DNA of 64,000 nt from Triglochin maritima. Lineage: Eukaryota; Streptophyta; Magnoliopsida; Alismatales; Juncaginaceae. Positions 35,044-46,245 of this stretch are shown here, piece after piece; positions within the stretch are counted from its first letter, which is position 1; each line of letters starts with the position of its first letter. The notes below the pieces were generated by a model that saw nothing but the letters and a program-made list of their open reading frames with translations, was not told the DNA's origin and did not search any database. The stretch is from NCBI GenBank assembly GCA_963682175.1, contig OY821770.1, positions 13,236,501 to 13,300,500 of the forward strand, given 5' to 3'. The position numbers and the translations under genes are program-made.

Positions 35044-35797
35044 CTCAACAAAGAACTCTCGAGTCGACCACTCTCACCACCACGAGGCTAAGCTCGCAAA
35101 AAGTGCTCGACTCGACCCTAAAACGCTACTACAGAGTGTAAAGTGGAGGAGACTAAAACGTAGAAGTAGGTGAGAAAAAGATGACTCAGAGAAGAAGGGA
35201 AGAATCCCTAAAGCTAGCGTGGGTAGAGGGATCAGGAAGAAGCCTAACTAGCAAGCACGACTGAAACAATGAAAGGCAATGGGTCCTTAGGCTAGACGAC
35301 GCCTAACTTCGAGGTCACTAGCCTCGACACGTCTCACCTCCCTACAACGAGGACCACAATGCCCAGCAAGTGATACCAGATCCGGAGATCCAGTACCTCC
35401 TACTATCGACAAGGTAGGCAACGCCGATCAGGTCATGACGGTCTCAACTAGATTACTCTCCTAGTGCGCCCGCAATCCTTAGGGCCAATGTCTACTTGCT
35501 TTTAGTTAAGGCTTTATTAAGAGTGATTTTTGGGGCCAAGGAAAGGGTGATGAAATCCCCCACCTTATCTTTTATGGGACAACCCCTCCTTAGTGGTGAT
35601 TTGATCCTAGATCTAGCAATCAATCGCTCCAATCAAACGCTCATCTCACTCTTGTCCCGATGCACCTTACTAACTAATGCATGATCGAAACATGCATGAA
35701 TGAGAGATTTGGGTGCACGTACCTCACGCCAGCAATCAACAACAAAATGTAAAGAAAAGAGAAGAAAAATGCATGCAAGGTCTACACATGATGCATG
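35044..35797. other. Gag leader region of Athila-like element
   Basis: No long open frame on either strand. Read on the minus strand it joins the solo-LTR site to the gag start. A TGGTATCA string near 35376 resembles a tRNA-iMet primer site but lacks the following GAGC. Confidence 0.5.
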
Positions 35798-37921
35798 TGT
35801 AGGATTTCATGTTTAATTATACATATATATTTTTCGAATTTTCATGTATAATAAGGATCTATTACAATTTTCTTCGATTTATTTATGCATGCATCGGTTT
35901 GTTTTAACAACTAGTTTCAAAAACTTATTAAAACAAACACAAAGGGACTCCGAAATTCATACCTAGAAGTTCTCAAAACTTCTTGACGTTTCAGAGACGT
36001 TGAGGAAGCCAATCGTCGCTTCTCGTTGCGCCGGATGCCTCCGAGTGTTCACCGAAACCCTAAACAAGGTTGGAGAGAAAGGAGCTAGCCAATCGATCTC
36101 CAAACAAGCTTAGAATCTAGCTACAAACCCCTTCCTTAGCCTCTGAGATTTCTCCTTCCAAAGACTTAGAAAACTAAGAGAATTTTCGTGGGTTTTTGTG
36201 GTGAATTAAGAGAGAAAATAATTATTGAATTGTGTAACCCAATTAGGGAGAATAAGGACCTATTTATAGGTTCCAATCTTACTCCTAATCATGGCTATTC
36301 TTTAGCCACGTTTTTCTTTACATTTTCTCTCATAAATTAATTCCTTCATGTATTACATGCACCCACAAAACGTTTGACCAAGTTTGGAGCTAATCCAACC
36401 ATCAATCAAATTAATCTCTTAATAATCAAAGGCAGAAAATCAATCGTTGTTCGGTTGACCGAGACCCATTCGGTTAACCGAATATTTCACGATTGGTTGA
36501 CCGAGTACTAGACGGATGACCGATTCTTAAAGGGAAAAATTCTCCTTAACCGATCGGACGAATTCTCGTCTAAGACCGAGTGTCATTCGGTTAACCGAAA
36601 ATATCGGAACTTAACATTATTCGGTCGACCGATTTTGGTTCGGTACACCGTACCAAAGTTCCAGGCACTTTGGTCAAGTTCGGTCAATCAAATATGACTA
36701 TCCGTTCCATGTTCGGTTGACCGATCCACAGATCCTTCGGTCGACCGAACCTCAACGGATTACCGAACTTTTACCCGATTTTGCCTTTTTCAAATTTTGG
36801 ATTTATTTCCAACAAAATTTGAACTTAAGGGGGTTTTAGCAAATTCACAACTTATGCAATGTATTATCCAATGCAACAATAAATTATTGCACCCCATAAT
36901 ATATGCATCTCATATGAATTTATCATGACTCTAATTATGTTTATATACAACATAATTGATTTTACTTGATCACCACATGTGTCATATTTTCTATGAGAAA
37001 CCCGACACATCATATGAACCAAAAATCAAGCTTCTTGTTTCACGGTTTTTGCGGTGTGACCTATGGGAGGATCTAAACTAAGTTGGCAGTGATATTAAGA
37101 GCTTAATATCACAAGCTATAAGCGGTATCTAGCTACACATTATAGCTCCCAATTAGTTAGATGTCTTAATTCCACTCGAACCAAAACCCGATCCTTTTAG
37201 TGATGGAGTGCACCACTTGTGTTCGTCCCTTGCCTCATGATATTAAGAATACACACAAAGTAGTATTGTGTCATCTTTGTATTAGTATTCATTTCTTGAT
37301 CTCTTTAAGCTAGTTATAAATATGTGACTTAACTCAAATCACATTGTGCACATTATAACTTTGCTTTATCAAGGGGCCCACTAATATCATCACTCAATTA
37401 AGAGGGGCAATGATAATCTTTTGACTAACTATCTTCTCCAACGAAAGTTATACTTAACCAACCAATGCCTTTACACTACACTGATCGATAGTTCAAGACA
37501 CTGATCTAATTAAGTATTCCTTAAGTGATCAGATATAAGTCTCATATCAAAGGACCAAAGACACAGTAAAATATTAATGACACAGAAACACATTTCTATA
37601 ATATTTTACTTATTAGGTCTATTCAGTATACAAAAGTAATATTTTCCTCTTTTGCATACCCATGTTGTCACTCACTTGTAGAGCTACAATGATCTATGAC
37701 CAACACTACAATCTTAACTCGGTAATTAATGTTCCATGTTAATTACCATGATTGCGAATATCTTTTGTTTCATGTAAACCAATATCTTTTAGAGCTCTAC
37801 GGTTAAGGACCAAGAGCCTCTTCCTTAACACTTCTAAAAGACGAATAACATAAACAAGGAACAAAATGATTTCTCATTCAATTCATAATAATTGACATTT
37901 AAAAGTAAAACTTTTAGAACA
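35798..37921 (-). mobile_element. Probable solo LTR of a third LTR family
   Basis: About 2.1 kb without coding capacity, starting TGTAGGATTT (plus-strand left) and ending AGAACA. On the minus strand it has a TATA box (plus 36261-36268), a leader of about 450 bp, and an upstream array of CGG-N4-CCG palindromes (36448-36770). No primer site follows its 3' end, which argues for a solo LTR. I could not find a clean 5-bp duplication, so the borders are approximate and the superfamily is unknown. Confidence 0.5.
36448..36770. repeat. Palindrome array CGG-N4-CCG in third LTR family
   Basis: CGGTTGACCG, CGGTTAACCG, CGGTCGACCG, CGGTACACCG and relatives. Pairs with cores at 36455/36474, 36497/36516, 36625/36644 and 36741/36759, so 18-19 bp apart. 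It lies upstream of the TATA box on the minus strand. Confidence 0.8.
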
Positions 37922-38287
37922 CATTCCCTTCAAACCTAGATGGCAAGGAATCTAATCTTTTGCTTTGAGTTTTATGGTCCAAGTTGGTTAAAGGGGATTG
38001 AAATTAAATCTGGGAGCAAATTAGAAGTCACAACATGCAAAATTGTTCTCCCAGATAACTAACATGAAGAGTATAACAACTGGAACAAATTTGAGAACAA
38101 TTGAGGCTCACCAGGCCGCCAATTGGCGGTCCCAGACCGCTGATTGGCGGTCCTTTTGTAGCTTCTGGTCCTCCAACTTCTCCAGTAGCATCCCCTTGAT
38201 CCGTAGGTTCCCTGAAACTACAAAAAACTGGAAACAAAAAATTAAAAACCCCTCGAATCGTCCAAACCAACGTCTGGACAGAGCACC
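37922..38287. other. 5' untranslated interior of Athila-like element
   Basis: Between primer site and the inserted solo LTR. Contains two further copies of the ACCGCC-N6-GGCGGT palindrome (38113-38154) also found in the LTR. No gene. Confidence 0.65.
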
Positions 38288-38305
38288 TCCCCGGCAACGG
38301 CGCCA
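38288..38305 (-). other. Primer binding site, tRNA-Asp
   Basis: Minus strand TGGCGCCGTTGCCGGGGA, complementary to the 3' end of plant tRNA-Asp, six bases from the LTR start at 38312. This primer is used by Athila-type gypsy elements. It is not a tRNA gene. Confidence 0.9.
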
Positions 38306-38311
38306 AAAACT

Positions 38312-39871
38312 TGATTGATCATTTTATATTAACCGCAAGTGCACGGCCGCGTTGAAGCGGTGGCAAATACGGGTCGTCCACTGGGAGGTGTGTCGACACT
38401 TGGTTTGTTCGAAGGCGAGAGGTAAAAAGAAGGAGAGAAGGGTTGATTACACTACACTACACTAAGGTGCAAATGGAAATGGAAGAAAAGCAAGAAAACT
38501 AAACCCCAAAGTGGGTAGAGAACTATTGTGAACATAAAGAAGTGTGTGTGTGTGTATTCATTAAGCTCCTCACAACATGTAGTGCATGAAATCATAAAAC
38601 TACATCCAACGTTGCCTCCACATGAATTAAGATAAGACTACATCATTAAAACATACAAGACAATAATTGGAATGAAACTACATGAACTCAAGTATAAAGA
38701 CTAGACCCTACTATGCCTCCACATGAATTAAGATAAGACTACATCATTAAAACATACAAGACATTAGCTAAGGTAAAGGCAGCAAGAGCACATACACTAC
38801 AAATTGTGTTTCCAATATTAACTTCATCCATATCCTAACCTTATCATTCCCCATAAAATAGGTCCACTAATCAAAGCATAAGCTAAGCTTCATTCAAGAG
38901 CATTAGCATATCAAAGATAAGAGTGAAAACCCATTAGATGGTTATGGAAATCATATAAAGCTCAAGGGATAAAGATAACACACACTTAATACACTACATG
39001 ATTATATCACATATTTCTCCACCCCCCAAATGGGGATGAAACTACTCACTACTCATTACACTAACTATATTAACAAAAGAAAGCATAATACTGAAATGAA
39101 AGTTAACTAAGAAGGCAAGAAGTATTAAAGAAACATAAAAGGAAAGGAAAGACTAAAACAAACATGCACAAATTAAAAGACAAGATTAAAAGAAACTAGA
39201 AGAATTATTTTATTAACAAATGACTCACATTGAAGGTGGCATTCTTCTCCACCTTGAGTTTTTGCTTCAAGGCTCACTCCTTAGTAGAGAGAATGCCACC
39301 AAGCAATGGGTGATTACAATGGAAGGTGAAGAGTTCTATTTATAGGCATGGAAAAAGCTAATCCGGGACAATCCCCCGATGTGGGACTAAACCAATACCA
39401 AAAATAGATTAAGAATACACTAATACAAGCCCAACACAAATCTTAGCGGATCTGGAGACATATGGACCGCCAATTAGCGGTCCAAGACCGCCAATTGGCG
39501 GTCTATATGATCCAGATCGAGTTGGTTTTGGTTGTGGGCTTTCCTGGTGGTCTTTGTTGGTCTTTGATGCATCTACTTTGTTTATTGGAGCTCCGACCCG
39601 AATCGAATTGCCAAAATACTCCTCATGATGGTGTGGAGTTTCCTGTTTTTCTCTTAGGTCCTTTGGTCTTACGATCAGGTCCTTCTCCATTGCATCTTGG
39701 TCCTCAGGTCTCACAATTAAGTCTTTTTTCCTGCTTTTGGGTCCTTTCATGGCTCTTCTCTTCAAACCTCTTTATTTCTGAAAACTAAACATAAAACTCG
39801 TCACGTAGCATTGCTTAGGTGTAAGATCATGGATATAAGATACAAATATAAGCATGAAATGATGTCAATCC
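38312..39871 (-). repeat. 5' LTR of Athila-like element (1,560 bp)
   Basis: Almost identical to 30332-31889, including the ACCGCC/GGCGGT palindromes near 39468-39503. Last base C instead of A, then the GGGAT duplication. Confidence 0.9.
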
Positions 39872-39876
39872 GGGAT

Positions 39877-40130
39877 TGAGTCTGAATTGAAACCATCAAA
39901 ACCCAAATTTGATAATGGGTCTACCACGTCGGATATGATGGAAATTTGACGTGGTAGACCCATTATAAATTTTAAGGTAGAATAGTTGGATAAATTGGAT
40001 GTGAGTTACATTTTGTGTGCAGGGATTGAGTATGAATTGAAACCATCAAAAACCAAATTTTATAATGGGTCTACCACGTCGAATATAGAAGATATCCGAC
40101 GTGGTAGACCCATTATCAAATTTGGGTTTT
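39877..40130. repeat. Internal tandem array of hairpin units, part 2
   Basis: Continuation of 29729-30326: two more hairpins (39919-39962 and 40067-40114) with the GTCTACCACGTCG core, then the array ends in AT-rich sequence. Confidence 0.85.
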
Positions 40131-40376
40131 GATGGATTGAATTCAGACTCAACCCCTGCACAGAAAATGTAACTCATTTCCGACCTTCAATATACTCATA
40201 TACAATCCAACAAAAAAACATAACTCACAACCCATTATAAATACTCACGTCCAACACAGAAATGTAACTAATATCCAACCATTAACTCATTTCCAACCTT
40301 CAATATACTCATATACAATCCAACCAAAAAATGTAACTAATATATATACAACATTCATCCACTATTTAAACTGTGA
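40131..40376. other. Spacer downstream of the Transposase_24 gene
   Basis: AT-rich, with partly repeated strings around ATTTCCAACCTTCAATATACTCATA (two copies near 40172 and 40291). No coding capacity; probably the 3' flank of the upstream gene. Confidence 0.5.
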
Positions 40377-43320
40377 TTATACTGTATTTTGTAACATATG
40401 ACTAACAAAGTAAGCGGACCACATCTCTCGTGTTTCATCCATCTCATCTTGCGAAAACGGTTGAAGGTCAGGTTCAAAATCTACAAAAATAAACTAGATT
40501 TTAAAATAATTAAAATAACCTAATATGTGGGTTACATATCGAAGATACCTGTCGTAAATCTCCTTCATCCAATCCCAAGTTGACAATGTGTGCCATATAA
40601 GTCATTATGTAGTAACCGCATTAAGTAATTCCAACTTGTTTACGGTACTACAACAATTAAAAATAAAGAAAACATAATTATATCGAAACTATGAAATGAA
40701 TGCAAATTAATGATTTCATGGTTTACTTCAATAATGAACAATTTTACCTTTATGATGTGCCAAGTAGTTAGCTTCTTCTTACTACTTCTTGGACCCAACA
40801 TTTTATATATATCTATGGCTCTGTCAAAATTACACAAATGGTTAGACGTTTTAATCAAATATGCAACTATTGAAAAATTAGTTAATAAATTTAAATTAAC
40901 TATACTAAAAGTAACTTACAACTGAACGATATTCTTCAATGATTTCCTTGGTTTATCTGATGCTAGAGGATCAAACCAATATGCAATATTAAGAGTAGGA
41001 ACCAAAACAGCCAGCATCTAATGATACTGTAAATCAATCATGTTAAATAAGTTTATTATACTCCCTAAAACTAATATAATAAGTAAGATAATATATAATG
41101 AAATACTTGTGCCTCCCTATATGGTGCTAGAAAAACATTCTCCTCCATTTAAGACATAATCCTAGCAATCTTTTGCGGTCTATTGTCTTTGCTTCAATTG
41201 CCTTGAAATATGAATATTGTGGGACACAAATAACCAAATTTCTTCCCATGAGGCAATTCATAGAGAAGCATATTCAAAAAGAAATATATCTTGACTAATA
41301 TCAAAGAATTCGTAACTGTCATAATTAATATAAAAAGGACAAAATTACGTACTTGATTTGAATTTGGATGATTGTTATACACAACTTTTCCATCCTCAAA
41401 AATTGCATGACATCGGAAATTTTGACATACAACGCAGATCCGATGCCATCGTCGGTCATTTTCCTACAATTTCTTTATTCATCACACATTGAACATAAGA
41501 ATCCTCATTCTTAGATCGTATGAAATTGTATAACATTTGACAATTCGGAGGAAATTGTCTCTCGTCAAATACAATTTCAGTTTCAGATTTCTTAGATGTT
41601 GAACCTTCAACCTTTTGAAATTAAAAAACTATATTATTAGAACTTCTTTACATGATTACTATATATCAACCATTTAGGCAATTATTAAATTTAAAGTTGA
41701 TACCTTTGCATTTATTTTAATTAATGAACGAGGCCATTGCAACACCCATCCTTCAGTATCGCCCACCGTTTGAACTTCAGATTCGGGATTTGGTAGGACT
41801 GCATCACCACATACAGATTTATCCAAAGCAACCTTCAAATTCTTGGATTGAATTTGTTCACCATGATGCAACTTTAGGGTGTACACCTTCCCATATGCTA
41901 CAACTCGTATATCTGGATCATTCACAAAGAGTTCACATTGGGCTCCATCTTATAAATTTCAAGACAAATTTATCAAATCTACTGCAATGCAAAGCGAAAA
42001 ATAAAAACTTATAATTTATAAATTTACCTCAAAATGGCCAAGTGTGTCTTGGGGGAACACCTATGGAGGTTGTACATTGGAAGCAGTACGAGGGGTTGGC
42101 ACATCTGTGGCAATATTGGAGGCAACATCGAGGAAACTCCAAGGTGTTTATACAAACTTGGGAATGACTTCGTGAGGATGATGACCCAAAATACTGATGT
42201 ACTCCTATTCGACTACCTACATCGCGTATTCGCCCAGGATGCTCCTGCTTATCCAACGTCATGGATAATATATCATTTCTTCCATCTAAAACAAATTCTC
42301 CTTCAGAAGCTTTCATTGAAAGTTCATCCTATACAAAATTAATTTTAAACTTTATTATTAATTAATAACCACATACGTACACAAAACATAAAAATTAAAG
42401 TTAACTTACAATCTTGGAGGCAACTAGTTCATACTCTTCATTAATGTAACTGCCTTCCGCAGTAATACGCGCTCGCTTCCACTTTTCTTCTCTAGATATC
42501 GGAGATGGAGGTGACAAATTACTTGTCTGCCCTTCACTCATACCCACTTCCACAACTTCTTCTTTTCTTATGGAATTTTTTCCCATCATCATAGCCTCCT
42601 CAAGTTTGTGGTAACCCCCTCTGGACAATCTATGCTGAAACTTGTTACTAGATTGTTGTTTCTGGTTCAGCTCTCCTATTTCCTGAAAAATAATATAATG
42701 GATTAATTATCAAATTAAATTATAAATTCTACGTATTAAAAAGATTGAGTATATAATACCATAAATTCTGTAGAAAGTCTTGTTCTTTTGAACTCAACAC
42801 ATGTCGTCGGCAAAATGAAACGGTACGTGAGCTATGTTTTAAAGTATTTCCACCGGTTACCGACATAAAAAAATCCACTTCTTCTTCAATGTTTTAGTGG
42901 ATTCAAAAATGAATTTAGCCTACTACCAAAAAACACTTGAAAATTAGAATCAATAAGAGAGGAAATTTTAAATAAAACTAATAAACAAATATATATTGTT
43001 ATATCCTCCCAAATTTGTTCTTTTAGAGAACAATAAACTTCTGACCAATTTTCAATGCAAATATCAACATTGGTTCTAGCGACAATAGCCAAATAACCAG
43101 ACCAATAAATTTTATTCTCTCCGATCGGCTCTAATAGACAATCAAAGTCCAAAGTCAATGGACCTTCACGTTTTACTTTTTGTTGAAACTCTAACATAAG
43201 AGTTGCTCCTCGTGGAGGAATCAAAGTCGAGGCTTCATCAGCATTTTGGGGGTCCTTTTTCTTCCTCGCAACCGTTAACCTGAAAGAAGACAAAACAAAC
43301 TTCTGGAATGAGTTCTTCAT
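40377..43320 (-). pseudogene. CACTA Transposase_24 gene with C48 (ULP1-like) protease tail
   Basis: Spliced-looking gene on the minus strand. From the start (MKNSFQKF, 43320): an N-terminal block with IENWSEVYCSLKEQIWEDI (about 43.03 kb), a Transposase_24 core (HRLSRGGYHKLEEAMM, EEKWKRARI, about 42.62-42.47 kb), the HPGRIRDVGSRIGVHQYF block (about 42.25 kb), and VGDTEGWVLQWPRSLI (about 41.72 kb). A divergent C48 peptidase region follows (FAPYRE-like near 41.13 kb, YWFDPLASDKPRKS near 40.97 kb, NLGLDEGDLRQ near 40.56 kb) and the end EMWSAYFVSHMLQNTV at 40377. Introns at most joints are probable. A stop is seen near the catalytic His region, and the Cys block is not clear, so protease activity is doubtful. 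Confidence 0.7.
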
Positions 43321-43499
43321 ATAAGGCTGGAGCCATTTTGAATATGGTTAACGACTATGAACTCCAGAAAGGATAGAAAAATTACTTAGCTACTAAAATC
43401 TCTTATATTTTTTAAAGTATTTTTTACAAGTGACAATTTCTGGCAGAATGAATCTCAAACAAAACCAATAAGAATTCAGACAAAACCAATCATAATTCT

Positions 43500-44290
43500 G
43501 GGGTTTTTGGAATACCCTACACGTCGGATAAATTATGCACCGACGTGGAAGACCCCCCTACAACATCAAATAAATTTAACACCGACGAGGGAGACCCCCT
43601 ACAACGTCGGATAAATTGAACACCAGCGTGGAAGACATATACCAAAAACACGAAACTCGTAATGCATTTCCATATGTATGTTTATAGCCAAATAACTTGA
43701 CATGAAACAAGTTTTCGAGCAAACAAACATTTTTCAACCAATTAACAAAAGAAATCTTGCCGAAAGACCCTACCAACGAAAAGCAATAAATAAAGAAATG
43801 TTGTTGTCGAAGACTTACACTTCGACGTTGGCGGAGGGAGAAGTCGCTCGTGGGAAGTAAGGGAAGAGGAATGCTCGGGAAGTAAGGAGAGGTCGCGCGA
43901 GTAAGGGAAAAAGAATGCTCTGGACGGCGAGACGAAGGGTTTTGTGCTTCTCGAAGGCCTGGGTTTGAGAATATGAAAACCCTACCACGTCAGATTAGTT
44001 ATTGGCCGACGTAGTAGGGTTACACTACCACGTCGGATTAGCAATCCGTCGACGTGGTATGAATTATTTTAAAAAATAATCATAAATGAACCCTTCCACG
44101 TCGGTTTGTGTAAACGCCGACGTGGAAGACCCCCTACCACGTTGAATTCTATGGCCGACGTGGTAGGATGTTGAAAAATGGATGCTTCCACGTCGGTCTG
44201 TTAATAGCCGACGTAGTAAACTCCCTTCCACATCAGTTTAGTAATATCCGACGTGCTAGGGTCGACGTGGTAGTCCAACTTTCCAGCGGT
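43500..44290. repeat. Right subterminal repeats and leader of the CACTA-type element
   Basis: Two clusters of ACGTCGG/CCGACGT inverted pairs, at 43510-43640 and 43980-44285, around a GC-richer leader (43800-43970) that would be the 5' region of the Transposase_24 gene. Cluster spacing of motifs is about 20-60 bp, as at the left end. Confidence 0.8.
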
Positions 44291-44291
44291 G

Positions 44292-44294
44292 CTT
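44292..44294. repeat. CTT target duplication, right end of CACTA-type element
   Basis: CTT follows the terminus GCGGTG at 44291, matching 25185-25187. Confidence 0.7.
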
Positions 44295-45333
44295 CATGTG
44301 TTTTCTGACTATTGGCGAATTCCCTTGGGCTCCATTTGTTTCACCTATAATGCAATCCCACATCCCAATGCCAAAGGGTAGGAATGGGGACATTGCGTTT
44401 GAATAAGGTAACTTCTCTAGGCAACGGAAGAAATTCCTTATTTCATTAATGCCTTGAAACCTACATGTAGCTCCGCATCAAGAGCTCTTCTGAACCGTTT
44501 TGGAACCAAAAGCTTCCCCCAAAAAGCTTCATCCTCCCAAGGATGTTGAAGAACCGGACCCTAGACACTACTTGTAGAAAAAGGAGGTTTAATACTAGAA
44601 TTAAGGTTTCCAATTGTTGAAAGCAATTAAGAAAAATGGACGAAAAGAAGAAATTGTATGGATATTTGTAAAGAGTTGTTCAACAAAAACTAAATCTAGT
44701 TATAATTTGACGGCCTAAATTAGCTTATGAAGACGGATTAAACAAGGATAACTAATCGACCATCCTGGCTAAAAGAAACCAATTTAACGGACAACGTCTA
44801 GCCAGTCATATGAACAAATATACAAGCTAGTAATCGTTGTCTCTCAATAGGTCTAATTTGGGTCAAATTCACGTGGTGTGGTCCTTGGTTTGTATCGAGC
44901 ACAATTTGGCTAGTGACATACGTGAAGTCCTTGAGATCTATTGGAATGGTCTCAAACCATACTTAACTGATTTTACCTTGAATGTAAGTCACAATACTTC
45001 ATTTTTTTGCACTCATCCTTCTTAATTTTTAAAAGTAACCTATTTTTACACATGGGTATATGTCAGTTATTAATGCAAGTACTAAATAAATATAAGAAAA
45101 ATCCATACCAATAGATCATCCCTCTGATTGAAGGTCTCACATCGAGCTCTAACTGTCCAAATAACCTCAAGTGTGAAGTAGAAATTTTAGGTTACAAACA
45201 TGTACTTGTGGATTCCAGAACTAGTCCAAGACTCTTGTAGATTATAACATTTAATTATGTTACAAATCAGTCTTTTTTCTTGCCATATATTGAGTCCAAT
45301 TCTTCTACTCTTCAATATTCAATTACCTACACA
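44295..45333. other. Intergenic; possible unrecognised coding fragment at 44300-44580
   Basis: On the minus strand, pieces of frame give protein-like segments (EDEAFWGKLLVPKRFRRALD near 44.52 kb, then in other frames to 44.30 kb) interrupted by stops. I do not recognise the family. The remainder is AT-rich without features. Confidence 0.35.
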
Positions 45334-45344
45334 ACTACACATGG

Positions 45345-45550
45345 GTCATTTGCCGACAAACCATTCCGTCGGCAAAAGGCTTCATTTATGTCGACAATAA
45401 GTCCTCCCGTTGGAATTTCCGTCGGCATTGGTTCGTCGGTAGTAGCCGCGTCGGGACGAATAGTGTCGACGGATATTTCGTCGGACTGCCCAAAGTTTCA
45501 CACCAGAAAAAAAGGCACGCACAACTATTCTGCCGACGAAATTTCCTTTG
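45345..45550. repeat. CCGACGGAA-type subterminal repeats
   Basis: Inverted copies of GCCGACGRAA and TTCCGTCGGC about every 20-40 bp, the same motif family as at 54785-55040. Such strings are common near ends of plant CACTA elements. TACTACAAAAAATG at 45599 is close to a CACTACAAAA terminus but points the other way. Confidence 0.55.
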
Positions 45551-46240
45551 ACACTAAATTGTATACCCGACAGAAATTCCATCTGCAATAGTAATATCTA
45601 CTACAAAAAATGTTAGTAATTAAAGAAAACCCATATCATGTTTATACAAGCTGCAATAAAAGTCTATTTCAATGGCACGAGTCCATTCACATATATTAAC
45701 TCATACGAAAGACAATATATATTATTCACAAGTCATGCGAAAAACTTTATATATTATTCACATACATTCATCAATCACACTAAACAGAAAGATAAAACCA
45801 ACAAAATTGTACCAATTAAGGCTCAGAAGAAGTTGGATCCGTCGATGGGTCGTCGTCATGTTGAGAATACATATCGATGTCACCACTCTGTCAAAAGAAA
45901 TGGATTTGATTAGTTGAACAATCTCAAACATATACATTATATTAGGAAATTTAAGAAACCAACTACAAATTAAGCGTATATATATTCTTAATCTCCTCTG
46001 AATTGAGCCGCCATTAATTTTGTGACTTGAGCCTTCAACTTCTCGTGCTCCTCCTACAATGCAATTTAATATTATTTTACATATATTGAACATGTAAAAT
46101 AAATCTATGAAGTTAAGTATACACTTACAAGTGATACGGATTGTGAAACTTTGGTTTGAACATGCTCGATATGAACGTTGCTTTGTATACCTACGACGTC
46201 TTGCCTAAATAGTAGGCTCCAATGCCAGCTCTACACAGTC

Positions 46241-46245
46241 GATCT
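46241..46245. repeat. Target duplication GATCT, solo copia LTR (left)
   Basis: GATCT here and GATTT at 47719-47723, one mismatch. Confidence 0.65.

Larger units (their letters stand above)
30332..39871 (-). mobile_element. Athila-like Ty3/gypsy derivative without pol, minus strand
   Basis: Two near-identical LTRs (30332-31889 and 38312-39871), a tRNA-Asp primer site at 38288-38305, and a polypurine tract at 31890-31905 set the orientation. The interior holds only a broken gag fragment with a zinc knuckle (33534-35043), long non-coding sequence, and a probable solo LTR of another family (35798-37921). No protease, RT or integrase can be found, so it would depend on enzymes from elsewhere (a large retrotransposon derivative). 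By eye about 20-25 substitutions separate the LTRs (about 1.5 percent), so insertion was recent relative to its host CACTA. Confidence 0.85.
25188..44291 (-). mobile_element. CACTA (En/Spm) transposon with CACTG ends, carrying a nested LTR element
   Basis: Left terminus CACTGTTGG and right terminus, read inward, CACCGCTGG. 22 of the first 30 positions match between the two ends, and both are followed by ACGTCG-type subterminal repeats. CTT duplications flank the 19.1-kb span, of which 9.5 kb is an inserted Athila-like element (30332-39871). Both element genes are on the minus strand: Transposase_24/C48 (40377-43320) upstream and TNP2 (25884-29058) downstream. Subterminal repeats lie at about 25200-25640, 43500-43625 and 43975-44285. 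Broken genes make it non-autonomous now. Confidence 0.82.

Noticed and set aside
35376..35400. TGGTATCA string as primer site of the element with the solo LTR
   Set aside because: The match stops after eight bases and the position is about 400 bp from the LTR end.
38288..38305. Match to the 3' end of tRNA-Asp as a tRNA gene
   Set aside because: Only 18 bases, positioned six bases from an LTR; it is a primer binding site.
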